This document shows positions 1 to 6,831 of a stretch of DNA of 64,000 nt, piece after piece. Source of the DNA: Levilactobacillus brevis ATCC 14869 = DSM 20054. GTDB taxonomy: Bacteria; Bacillota; Bacilli; Lactobacillales; Lactobacillaceae. The first letter of the stretch is position 1. Every line of letters starts with the position of its first letter. The notes below the pieces were generated by a model. That model searched no databases. It worked only from the letters and a program-made list of their open reading frames with translations, and had not been told where the DNA came from. The DNA lies in contig NZ_AZCP01000004.1 in NCBI RefSeq assembly GCF_001433855.1, positions 208,894 to 272,893 on the forward strand. The letters are read 5' to 3'. The position numbers and the translations under genes are program-made.

Positions 1-1149
1 ATTGGGCAAGATTTTCATTTGGCCGGCATGGCGGGGATTATTGATCCACCCCGTCCTGGTGTGGCCGATGCTGTCCGGCAGCTGCGGTACGCCGGTATCA
101 AGGTCAAAATGATTACCGGGGATGACCCGGAAACAGCTGCGGCGATTGCCGAACAGTTGAATTTGTCAGAACAGGCTAAGGCGATTACTGGGCCAGAACT
201 GGCACAGCTAAGTGATGATGAGCTGGCGAAAAAGATTGACCAGTATACCGTCTTCGCGCGGACAACGCCAGCTGATAAGCTCCGAATTGTGAAGGCCCAA
301 CAGAGTCGCGGGCACGTCGTTTCCATGACTGGTGACGGGGTGAACGATGCGCCGGCCCTAAAACAAGCGGATATTGGTGTAGCAATGGGGATTCGGGGAA
401 CCGATGTCGCCAAAGACTCCGCTGATATGGTGTTAGCCGATGATGACTTTACGTCCTTGCTCGGTGCTGTGCGAGAAGGTCGACACGTCTTTGATAATAT
501 TCGTAAGACGATTCGCTTCCTGTTACCAACGAGTTTTGCCGAAGGCCTAATTGTGGTGATGAGTATTCTGATGGATCAATCATTGCCGTTATTCCCAACG
601 CAACTGTTGTGGATTAACATGGTATCGGCACTGACGATTCAGTTTGCGTTTATCTTTGAACCGGCAGAAAGCGGCATTATGAAGCGGGGACCCCGGGACG
701 TCACGCAAGGGATTCTCTCAAAGTATGACGTGTTTGAGGTGACCTACGTGTCCTTATTGATCTCTGGACTAGGGATGTTGGCTTATGACCTCCTGACAGC
801 GCAAGGCTTATCTACCGTGGTCGGGAGTACCATGACGTTAAATGTGATCATCTTTGGTAAGATTTTCTACCTGTTTAACTTACAAAACGACCATCCGGTA
901 TTCTCTAAGTATTTCTTCAGAAATAAGATGAGCTTTGCTATTGTGGCCCTGTTGATTGCGTTACAGGCCGTGATTATTTACTGGCCAGCGATGCAAGGTG
1001 TCTTCCACACTACGAGCGCGAACTTCCACTACGGTTGGGGGATTCCAATCTTGGCGGGGATTGTTGTTTTAATCGTTACCGAGATTGCCAAATGGTTGCG
1101 TCACCGCTACGATGCCAAGATGGTGGCTCGAGAACAGCGTAATTTCTAA
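1..1149 (+). CDS. Cation-transporting P-type ATPase, C-terminal part (5' end outside window)
   Basis: The reading frame is open from base 1, so the gene starts upstream. The visible part begins at the P-domain junction IIDPPRP, followed by the TGD loop, the hinge motif TGDGVNDAP, and a C-terminal block of about six hydrophobic segments (Cation_ATPase_C). IIDPPRP and the long C-terminal membrane block are typical of the P2 group (PacL/PMCA-like Ca2+ or Mn2+ pumps) rather than the P1B heavy-metal pumps further on. The phosphorylation motif DKTGT and the ion-binding segment M4 lie outside the window, so the ion cannot be assigned. A terminator follows. Confidence 0.9.
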   Translation: MGQDFHLAGMAGIIDPPRPGVADAVRQLRYAGIKVKMITGDDPETAAAIAEQLNLSEQAKAITGPELAQLSDDELAKKIDQYTVFARTTPADKLRIVKAQQSRGHVVSMTGDGVNDAPALKQADIGVAMGIRGTDVAKDSADMVLADDDFTSLLGAVREGRHVFDNIRKTIRFLLPTSFAEGLIVVMSILMDQSLPLFPTQLLWINMVSALTIQFAFIFEPAESGIMKRGPRDVTQGILSKYDVFEVTYVSLLISGLGMLAYDLLTAQGLSTVVGSTMTLNVIIFGKIFYLFNLQNDHPVFSKYFFRNKMSFAIVALLIALQAVIIYWPAMQGVFHTTSANFHYGWGIPILAGIVVLIVTEIAKWLRHRYDAKMVAREQRNF

Positions 1150-1205
1150 TGACTGACGGGTGTGACGTGTATTAAGCGTCAGGCGTTAGTCATCAAATAA
1201 TAACC

Positions 1206-1250
1206 AGCAGCTCCCTTGGAATTTGATTCCTGAGGGAGCTGCTTTTTTTG
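1206..1250 (+). terminator. Intrinsic terminator after the P-type ATPase
   Basis: A perfect 11-bp stem (1206-1216 with 1233-1243) is followed by a run of seven T. Confidence 0.9.
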
Positions 1251-1359
1251 TTATTAGGAATAGAAATTTATTTCCACGGATTAACATTTCCCACAAATTT
1301 CGCTAGCTCTTAGCCCATGAGACTCCTATACTGGACTTACAAAGGGGGCGGAACAACAA

Positions 1360-2781
1360 ATGATGAAAAAAAGTTCCGATTGTACCGAGATTTTAGTGGG
1401 TAAAGCCGCCAGTATGGACGGTTCCACGATTGTAGCACGTAACGAGGATGGCTATGGGCCAATTAACCCCATTAAATTTGTGATGCACCCAGCCGTTGAC
1501 CAAACTGGCGCGTCATTTACGTCAGCCGTAACGGGGGTGGAAGTGCCCTTACCCGATCACGCGTACCGCTATACGGGTACCCCGCAGGCCGACCAAAGCG
1601 ATGGTCAGTACGAAGAGGCCGGGATTAACGAGCTAAACGTTGGGATGAGTGCCACTGAGACCACGGCAACGAATGCCCGCGTCTTGGGCTATGACCCCTT
1701 GGTGGACGATGGCATTAACGAAGAAGCCATGATTACGCTAGTCCTACCTTACATTAAAAGTGCCAAGGAAGGCGCCGCACGATTAGGCGCTCTGATTGAA
1801 AAATACGGGACAGGCGAAAGTAACAGCATTGCGTTTAACGATCAAAATGATGTGTGGTACTTAGAAACAGCCGGTGGGCACCATTGGGCGGCTATGCGGC
1901 TACCAGAAGATACTTATGCCATTGCGCCGAACCAAACGCTGATGCAAACGGTGGATTTGCAAGACACTGATAATTTCTTAGTTGCCAGTGATCTAGTGGA
2001 CTTTGTTGCGCAACACCACTTGAATCCGACACCGGACACGTTTAATTTCCGGGAAATTTTTGGGACACATGGTGAAGACGATGCCTACTACAATACGCCG
2101 CGGACTTGGTATGGTCAGAAGCTATTCAATCCGGAAATCACCGATCAACAACCAACGGATCAAGACATGCCGTTTACCAGAAAGCCAGCCAAGAAACTGG
2201 CGATTGAAGACGTGCAATTCTTCTTGTCATCCCACTACAACGGGACGCCCTATGATCCCTTTGGTACTTATGCCTCAGGGTCAGCAGCCGATCAGCGTAA
2301 GTACCGGCCGATTGCTATGGATCGTAACCAATGTTCGTCGATTCTTCAAATTAGAAATGACGTTCCCGCCGATCATGCGGCAATTCAGTGGATTGCGATG
2401 GGCTTCTTTGCCTACGCGCCATATGTGCCATTCTTTACCAACATTACAGACACGCCAGCTGACTATCAAAGCACGACAGCGGCAGTTGATGTGGCCAATG
2501 TTTATTGGTTAAATAAGACGTTATCCGTGTTGATTGAACCCCATTTCCACGACTATGTTGAGGCTGTTAACGCCTTTCGTGATGGGTGCCAGTCATATGC
2601 GCGGTCGCGCGTAGCGGCAACGGATGCGGCGGTTAGTGGTAACGTATCTGCCTTCCTCACGCAAAGTAATCAGATCACTGCTGGTGAGATTTCTAAACGC
2701 ACGCGGGAGTTATTTGACACGATTGTCAAGCATGGCCTGTTATTATCAAAGACGGCTTGGGAAAAGGGGCAAAACTTATAA
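1360..2781 (+). CDS. pepD: C69-family dipeptidase (PepD type)
   Basis: Predicted cytosolic N-terminal-nucleophile dipeptidase that releases amino acids from dipeptides taken up by the cell. The N-terminus carries the family pattern Cys-Thr-x-Ile-Leu-Val-Gly-Lys followed by DGSTIVARNEDG. Cys8 is the expected nucleophile exposed after removal of the short propeptide. The length of 473 residues matches lactobacillar PepD proteins. The ribosome site AGGGGGCGG lies about 10 nt upstream; the second ATG at 1363 is equally possible. Lactobacilli carry several paralogues, so the exact member (A, B and so on) is not assigned. It is followed 35 nt later by a secreted-protein gene that may be cotranscribed. 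Confidence 0.9.
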   Translation: MMKKSSDCTEILVGKAASMDGSTIVARNEDGYGPINPIKFVMHPAVDQTGASFTSAVTGVEVPLPDHAYRYTGTPQADQSDGQYEEAGINELNVGMSATETTATNARVLGYDPLVDDGINEEAMITLVLPYIKSAKEGAARLGALIEKYGTGESNSIAFNDQNDVWYLETAGGHHWAAMRLPEDTYAIAPNQTLMQTVDLQDTDNFLVASDLVDFVAQHHLNPTPDTFNFREIFGTHGEDDAYYNTPRTWYGQKLFNPEITDQQPTDQDMPFTRKPAKKLAIEDVQFFLSSHYNGTPYDPFGTYASGSAADQRKYRPIAMDRNQCSSILQIRNDVPADHAAIQWIAMGFFAYAPYVPFFTNITDTPADYQSTTAAVDVANVYWLNKTLSVLIEPHFHDYVEAVNAFRDGCQSYARSRVAATDAAVSGNVSAFLTQSNQITAGEISKRTRELFDTIVKHGLLLSKTAWEKGQNL

Positions 2782-2816
2782 ATTAGTCCGGGGGGACATA
2801 AGGGGGGAGAACCAAC

Positions 2817-3812
2817 ATGAAATGGATGAAGTTAGCATTCTTAGCCGGTCTAAGTCTAAGTTTATGGGGAACGACAACGGCTCAGGCGGCTAAGCGGACT
2901 GTCTTACCCAAGTATCCGCGGCAACGCCTATTTACGTTTAAGACCCGGCGGACTAAGGTGTACAGCTATCCGCGAGCGGCGTATGCCCGTAGCAAGGTGC
3001 TGGGCGTTAATAAGAGCACGAAAAAGCAGTGGACGGTTGATAAGGTCGTGACGGTTAATGGCAAACGCTACGTGCGTTTGGCGGCAGTCAGTGCCCAACC
3101 GTTGCATCACGGCACGGTTGCCCCACTGCCTGCTAAGCGCAATCAGTTGGCGGGAGGATACGTGGCCTTGCGACAATTACGCAGTCACTCAGTGATTCGG
3201 CAGTTAAAAGCCATTAAGAAAACGGCCTACTGGACGCCAACGACCGACCATGATTATTGGGATATGCCGGCGCGAACGATCGGGACGACGGCTGCCGTTC
3301 ATTACGGCACGACTTATGGTTACCGAACGTTGTATGCGACCGAGTCGTTGACGACAACCCGTCAGAAACATTATCTGTATCTCACCACGGCAAATGGCAA
3401 AGGGATTGGTTGGCTACCAGCCAATGTGGTGATTAAGGGCACTTACCCCAACTTATTGCAGCGTGAGGTGAATCGGCAGTTAACAGGGATCACTGCCACG
3501 ACCACGACAGTTGATGCGGCAGCCCACGTCAAGGTGGGTGTGGCGATGGCGGCCGGGGTGGTACAACGGGTTGTCTTGCTTCGCCAAGATAGTACAACGG
3601 TGACGTCTGACTTTGTTACTGGGCGGGCGGTGATCGCCACCACGCGGTCGGCAACGGGGAAAGTTGTTAAGACTGCGAAGGTTAAGCAAACCGCGCCTAT
3701 CTTTAGCTTTACCGCCCGTGCAGATTTTGATATTCATGGGTATACCTATCGCGTCAAAGTAGCGCAAACTGGCGCCGTAACGATTCTCGGAACCGGTGGC
3801 TGGATCGCCTAA
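2817..3812 (+). CDS. Secreted SH3-like surface protein
   Basis: It starts with a clear signal peptide (MKWMKLAFLAGLSLSLWG followed by a TTAQAA cleavage region). The mature part is very basic and rich in Thr, Val and Tyr. Blocks ending in a Gly-Trp-Leu-Pro-x-Asn-Val motif (about residue 200) resemble the small SH3-like cell-wall modules common in lactobacilli. No catalytic domain is recognised. The gene lies 35 nt after the dipeptidase with its own GGGGGGAG ribosome site, so it could be the second gene of that unit. Function unknown; a cell-wall-associated role is inferred from the secretion signal and module type. Confidence 0.7.
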   Translation: MKWMKLAFLAGLSLSLWGTTTAQAAKRTVLPKYPRQRLFTFKTRRTKVYSYPRAAYARSKVLGVNKSTKKQWTVDKVVTVNGKRYVRLAAVSAQPLHHGTVAPLPAKRNQLAGGYVALRQLRSHSVIRQLKAIKKTAYWTPTTDHDYWDMPARTIGTTAAVHYGTTYGYRTLYATESLTTTRQKHYLYLTTANGKGIGWLPANVVIKGTYPNLLQREVNRQLTGITATTTTVDAAAHVKVGVAMAAGVVQRVVLLRQDSTTVTSDFVTGRAVIATTRSATGKVVKTAKVKQTAPIFSFTARADFDIHGYTYRVKVAQTGAVTILGTGGWIA

Positions 3813-3887
3813 ACTAACTTCGTTTACTGACTAAGTTAACTAAAAGATCTGGTTAGTGATCAGCTAAGGGATGCGCTACACTACCAG

Positions 3888-3917
3888 TGAGCCACGCGGT
3901 AGTGGCCGTGTGGCTCA
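3888..3917. other. Strong 12-bp hairpin without T-tract
   Basis: Bases 3888-3899 pair with 3906-3917 (one G:T wobble) around a six-base loop. No run of T follows on either strand, so it is not a typical terminator. It lies between two convergent genes that already have a terminator at 3975-4017. Confidence 0.5.
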
Positions 3918-3974
3918 GTTATAAAACGGGAAGCTGTGGGACGTCTACCATCAAAGAAGTCCCAACCGAGCGTA

Positions 3975-4017
3975 AATAAAAAACGAATCTGAGAATACTC
4001 AGGTTCGTTTTTTATTT
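3975..4017. terminator. Bidirectional terminator between convergent genes
   Basis: An 18-19-bp A/T-flanked stem (3975-3993 with 3998-4017, one G:T pair) has T-runs on both strands. The stop codon of the minus-strand acetyltransferase (4012-4014) lies inside the stem. Confidence 0.85.
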
Positions 4018-4587
4018 GGTTGAATCAGTGGGGATGTTTTGGCGGATGACTCGGGCAGGGTTACCAGCAATGACGACGTTATCGCCAAAGGATTTGGTGA
4101 CGGTCGAGTTGGCACCAACCACCACATTGTTACCTAAAGTCACGCCGGGCAAAATGACCGATCCGCCACCGACCCAAACGGAATCGCCTAAGGTTACCGG
4201 CTTACCTAGGCCAATGAACTTGTCGCGACCGCGGGGGTCCAGCGGGTGATAGGCCGCATAGATTTGTACGTGGGGCGCCAACATACAGTGATTACCAATG
4301 GTCACTGGTGCAATATCTAAGATGACATTGTCATAATTACACATAAAGTTATCGCCAACGTGAATGTTATAGCCAAAATCGCAACGGAAATTGGGTTGAA
4401 TCCATGGGCTTTTACCAACAGAGCCAAAGAGCTGGCGGATGGTGTGGTCCTTTTCAGCAGCGGCGGTGTCGTCCAGTTCATTGATAATCTTGCATAAACG
4501 ACGGGCTTTGGTCTCCTCAGCAGCTAACTCGGGATCCATGATGTTATAAGGTTCGCCCGCAAGAAATTTTTCTTTTTCTGTTTTCAA
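4012..4587 (-). CDS. Maltose/galactoside O-acetyltransferase family protein
   Basis: A 191-residue left-handed beta-helix acetyltransferase of the MAT/GAT (NodL-LacA) type, expected to transfer acetyl from acetyl-CoA to a sugar hydroxyl. An N-terminal helical Mac-like segment (residues 1-60) is followed by hexapeptide repeats with the signature NFRCDFGYNIHVG. The catalytic His is in YAAYHPLDP (His114), and a C-terminal GNPARVIR closing motif is present. The ribosome site GGAGGCGG lies 8 nt before the ATG. The natural acceptor sugar cannot be read from the sequence. It is transcribed alone, towards the secreted protein gene. Confidence 0.88.
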   Translation of the reverse strand: MKTEKEKFLAGEPYNIMDPELAAEETKARRLCKIINELDDTAAAEKDHTIRQLFGSVGKSPWIQPNFRCDFGYNIHVGDNFMCNYDNVILDIAPVTIGNHCMLAPHVQIYAAYHPLDPRGRDKFIGLGKPVTLGDSVWVGGGSVILPGVTLGNNVVVGANSTVTKSFGDNVVIAGNPARVIRQNIPTDSTK

Positions 4588-4691
4588 ATGAAACCGCCTC
4601 CAGCGTTGTTTTGTTTATTGTAGCATAGTTTGCAGAATATTTATACGGATAAATATAGGGATCGAAAATTGGTTCGTTAATTTTTGGCCGG

Positions 4692-4720
4692 TTGCTATTT
4701 GGGATGAAGTTCGGTATACT
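4692..4720 (+). promoter_or_regulatory. Promoter of the leader-FBP unit
   Basis: TTGCTA (4692-4697) and TATACT (4715-4720) are separated by 17 bp, placing transcription start near 4727. The 5' UTR also contains a small hairpin, TTAGCC/GGCTAA, at about 4731-4747. Confidence 0.65.
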
Positions 4721-4768
4721 TACAGCCGCTTTAGCCAAATTAGGCTAAAATTAAGGAGATGATCAACG

Positions 4769-4810
4769 ATGATGGCATCGTTATTCGTACGGAAAAGTGC
4801 TGCTAGTTAG
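4769..4810 (+). CDS. 13-residue leader peptide (MMASLFVRKSAAS)
   Basis: A short ORF with a very good ribosome site (AAGGAG at 4753-4758, about 10 nt upstream) that ends before the hairpin array preceding the FusB/FBP-type gene. Its 3' codons (Lys9-Ser10) form the left arm of the first hairpin, so a ribosome stalled there would melt it. This layout is the one used by leader peptides of translational attenuators such as ermC. That it is translated is inferred from its ribosome site and position. Confidence 0.6.
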   Translation: MMASLFVRKSAAS

Positions 4811-4865
4811 CGACACTTTTCTGCGAGACCCTTTCAGAGAAGTGTCAGGTTTGTCAATCTGAAAG
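4793..4865 (+). promoter_or_regulatory. Putative translational attenuator of the FBP gene
   Basis: Three hairpins can form. H1 is 4793-4799 with 4814-4820 (7 bp). H2 is 4812-4823 with 4835-4846 (12 bp, one G:T). H3 is 4831-4837 with 4859-4865 (7 bp). H2 excludes both H1 and H3. H3 covers AAAGG of the ribosome site of the next gene (GAAAGGA, 4861-4867). Thus H1 plus H3 would hide the ribosome site, and a ribosome stalled on the leader peptide would favour H2 and open it. No T-tract follows, so control of translation rather than of transcript termination is the more likely mode. Confidence 0.6.
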
Positions 4866-4877
4866 GAATTTAATATC

Positions 4878-5525
4878 ATGGAACCAACAATTACTGCCTA
4901 TGAGTATAGTGACATCAAACAACACGTTAACGCCTTGGTAAGTGCCTATTTAGCCGTCAATGATCGCCATATGCGATCGATTATTCGGGCTGAGACAATT
5001 GCCTATGTGACACCATTCTTACCGGAGGGCGCCCCCTTAACGCAAGCATTTCTGGCTGGGTTACAGCCGGATCGCCTCAGTCGTAAGGAAGCGGCGAAGT
5101 TGTTACCGTTACTAGAACCCGCTGTGATTCCCTTTCCGCAGTTCAGTACCAAACAACTGGGAAAGCTGTTCCGCAAGGTGAAAAAGCTAAAACAACCAGC
5201 GTGGGCCAGTTTGAATCTGCATGAATTAACCTATCTTGGTTGGAACGATGGGGGCAGTCAGAAGAAATACCTGGTTATACCAGACCACGAGCGGTTTATC
5301 GGTATCCGCGGTGATCTGGCACCACAAACCGTCAAAGGGGTTTGCGCGATCTGTCAGACGATTGGTAACGTGTCGTTGTTTGTCTCAACGACGAAGACCT
5401 CTGGACTCGGGACATATACGCGCAACGGCAATTATATTTGTCGTGATAGTGCACAATGCAATCGGCAATTGACTGATCCACAAGCCCTACAGGACTTCTT
5501 AGCGGTCGTCCGGCCGCAACGTTAA
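4878..5525 (+). CDS. FusB/FBP-type EF-G-binding protein with treble-clef zinc finger
   Basis: A 215-residue protein of the family whose staphylococcal members FusB/FusC bind elongation factor G and help free it from fusidic-acid-stalled ribosomes. The N-terminal part is helical. The C-terminal half (about 140-200) carries the zinc-finger pattern Cys156-x2-Cys159, Cys188-x5-Cys194 with the intervening VSLFVSTTK segment. Homologues are common in lactobacilli without known drug selection, so a housekeeping role in ribosome or EF-G recycling is equally possible. The ribosome site is embedded in the putative attenuator just upstream. A terminator follows. Confidence 0.85.
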   Translation: MEPTITAYEYSDIKQHVNALVSAYLAVNDRHMRSIIRAETIAYVTPFLPEGAPLTQAFLAGLQPDRLSRKEAAKLLPLLEPAVIPFPQFSTKQLGKLFRKVKKLKQPAWASLNLHELTYLGWNDGGSQKKYLVIPDHERFIGIRGDLAPQTVKGVCAICQTIGNVSLFVSTTKTSGLGTYTRNGNYICRDSAQCNRQLTDPQALQDFLAVVRPQR

Positions 5526-5539
5526 CTGAATAATCCACT

Positions 5540-5570
5540 GAGCGCGACGATTTTAGTCGGGCTCTTTTTA
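5540..5570 (+). terminator. Intrinsic terminator after the FBP gene
   Basis: A 9-bp stem with one mismatch (5540-5548 with 5556-5564) followed by TTTTTAT. Confidence 0.7.
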
Positions 5571-5713
5571 TTTATGGAAAGGCCGATGCAAGATTAGTTC
5601 CGATGGTTCAAACCGGCGACCAGACGCGATTAACTAGCCATTAAAAAGAAACCGCTTTAGCAATTAAATTCGAAAAAAATTGGACAAAGGGGCCTAGATT
5701 GCCGGTCATTATC

Positions 5714-5722
5714 TGCTATAAT
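5714..5722 (+). promoter_or_regulatory. Extended -10 promoter of the uORF-EamA unit
   Basis: TGcTATAAT at 5714-5722 is a consensus extended -10. No good -35 is seen. Transcription would start near 5729, before the short ORF at 5764. Confidence 0.6.
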
Positions 5723-5763
5723 GGTTAGTACTTTGTGAAATTTGATGAGTAAGAGGGATTGAC

Positions 5764-5805
5764 ATGTTAATGAAGTTAAGGATTGATGGGAAGTGGTGTC
5801 AATGA
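5764..5805 (+). CDS. 13-residue upstream ORF overlapping the transporter start (MLMKLRIDGKWCQ)
   Basis: It has a good ribosome site (AGAGGGA, about 6 nt before the ATG). It terminates in TGA overlapping the ATG of the EamA gene (ATGA at 5802-5805). Such an overlap normally means translational coupling, so translation of the short ORF probably sets transporter synthesis. It is too short for any domain. Confidence 0.5.
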   Translation: MLMKLRIDGKWCQ

Positions 5806-6734
5806 CCCGCCAACACCATTTACGAGGCGTGCTATTGGCGAGCATTGCCTGCATGTTGTGGGGGATTTCTGGGGTTGCTGCGAGCACGTTGTTTACGTTA
5901 AATCATCACGTGACCGCTCTGTGGCTGACCCAGATTCGAATGATTAGCGCTGGGGCCATTCTGTTGATTTGGGGTCAACTAATTCACGCCCAGCCATTTC
6001 AAATTTGGCGGCAAAGAGCCACCGGACTACGTGTCATTAGCTACGGTCTACTGGGACTGGTCCCAGTTCAGCTATGTTACTTTGAAGCGGTGAAGTTTGG
6101 TAACGCGCCCATTGCGACAATCATTCAGTTCTTAGGCCCCTTTATCATTAGTATTTATTATTTCCTGTTTAAGCACATGACGCCGACTCGTCCCGAAGGC
6201 ATTGGGATGGTGATGGCCTTCGTGGGGACCTTGTTGATTGTGACGCATGGACACTTGACTAGCCTAGCGATTTCACCAGTGGTGCTCATCTGGGGCGGTC
6301 TATCGGCAATCGGGGTGGCGACGAACACCTTGATCCCACGCCCCTTGTTACCTAAATTTGGGGCTATGGCGGTAACCGGTTGGGGCTTGTTCGTGGCCGG
6401 GATTTGCTTAAATGTCTTTGGCCCGTTGTGGCGAGTACATGTCACGCTAACCGCGGCTGAATGGGGGCTGGTTTTACTGATTATTATCTTTGGGACGGTC
6501 ATTCCATTCTTAATGTTTGCCCACGCCTTAGGTTATATCTTACCAACAACGGCGAGTCTATTAGATGCTTTTGAACCCTTATCGGCGACGGTGTTCTCGG
6601 TCATCTTTTTAAATGTGCAACTGACAACTTTCGATTTAGTTGGTGGTGCTTTAATTATTTTAGCCGTCATGGTCTTATCCTTGAACGGTCGTAAGATGAT
6701 GAACTTTTTCCGCCGTCGACGCGCAGAAACTTAG
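5802..6734 (+). CDS. EamA/DMT-superfamily transporter
   Basis: A 310-residue membrane protein with about ten hydrophobic segments in two EamA repeats, including PVQLCYFEAVKFGNAPIATI near the end of the first repeat and a second-repeat counterpart PFLMFAHALGYILPTTASLL. It belongs to the drug/metabolite exporter superfamily; the substrate cannot be predicted. The ATG at 5802 is chosen because it overlaps the stop of the preceding 13-codon ORF; an in-frame GTG at 5793 is the alternative. A strong terminator follows. Confidence 0.85.
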   Translation: MTRQHHLRGVLLASIACMLWGISGVAASTLFTLNHHVTALWLTQIRMISAGAILLIWGQLIHAQPFQIWRQRATGLRVISYGLLGLVPVQLCYFEAVKFGNAPIATIIQFLGPFIISIYYFLFKHMTPTRPEGIGMVMAFVGTLLIVTHGHLTSLAISPVVLIWGGLSAIGVATNTLIPRPLLPKFGAMAVTGWGLFVAGICLNVFGPLWRVHVTLTAAEWGLVLLIIIFGTVIPFLMFAHALGYILPTTASLLDAFEPLSATVFSVIFLNVQLTTFDLVGGALIILAVMVLSLNGRKMMNFFRRRRAET

Positions 6735-6742
6735 CAAAACCC

Positions 6743-6794
6743 AAAAGATCGGTCTACTCAGGACTTAAACAGCTGAGTGGACCGATCTTTTTTT
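6743..6794. terminator. Terminator between convergent eamA-type gene and copB
   Basis: A long imperfect stem (6743-6760 with 6772-6790) with seven T downstream on the plus strand and a shorter T-run on the minus strand. Confidence 0.85.
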
Positions 6795-6831
6795 ATAGTG
6801 CAGGTAAACTATCTGGTAGACAGTTACCGTG

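Noticed and set aside
3480-3767. Minus-strand open frames within the secreted SH3-like protein gene
   Set aside because: No ribosome sites or recognisable products; explained by codon composition of the real gene.
3888-3917. Terminator call for the strong hairpin
   Set aside because: No T-run on either strand; kept only as an unexplained hairpin.
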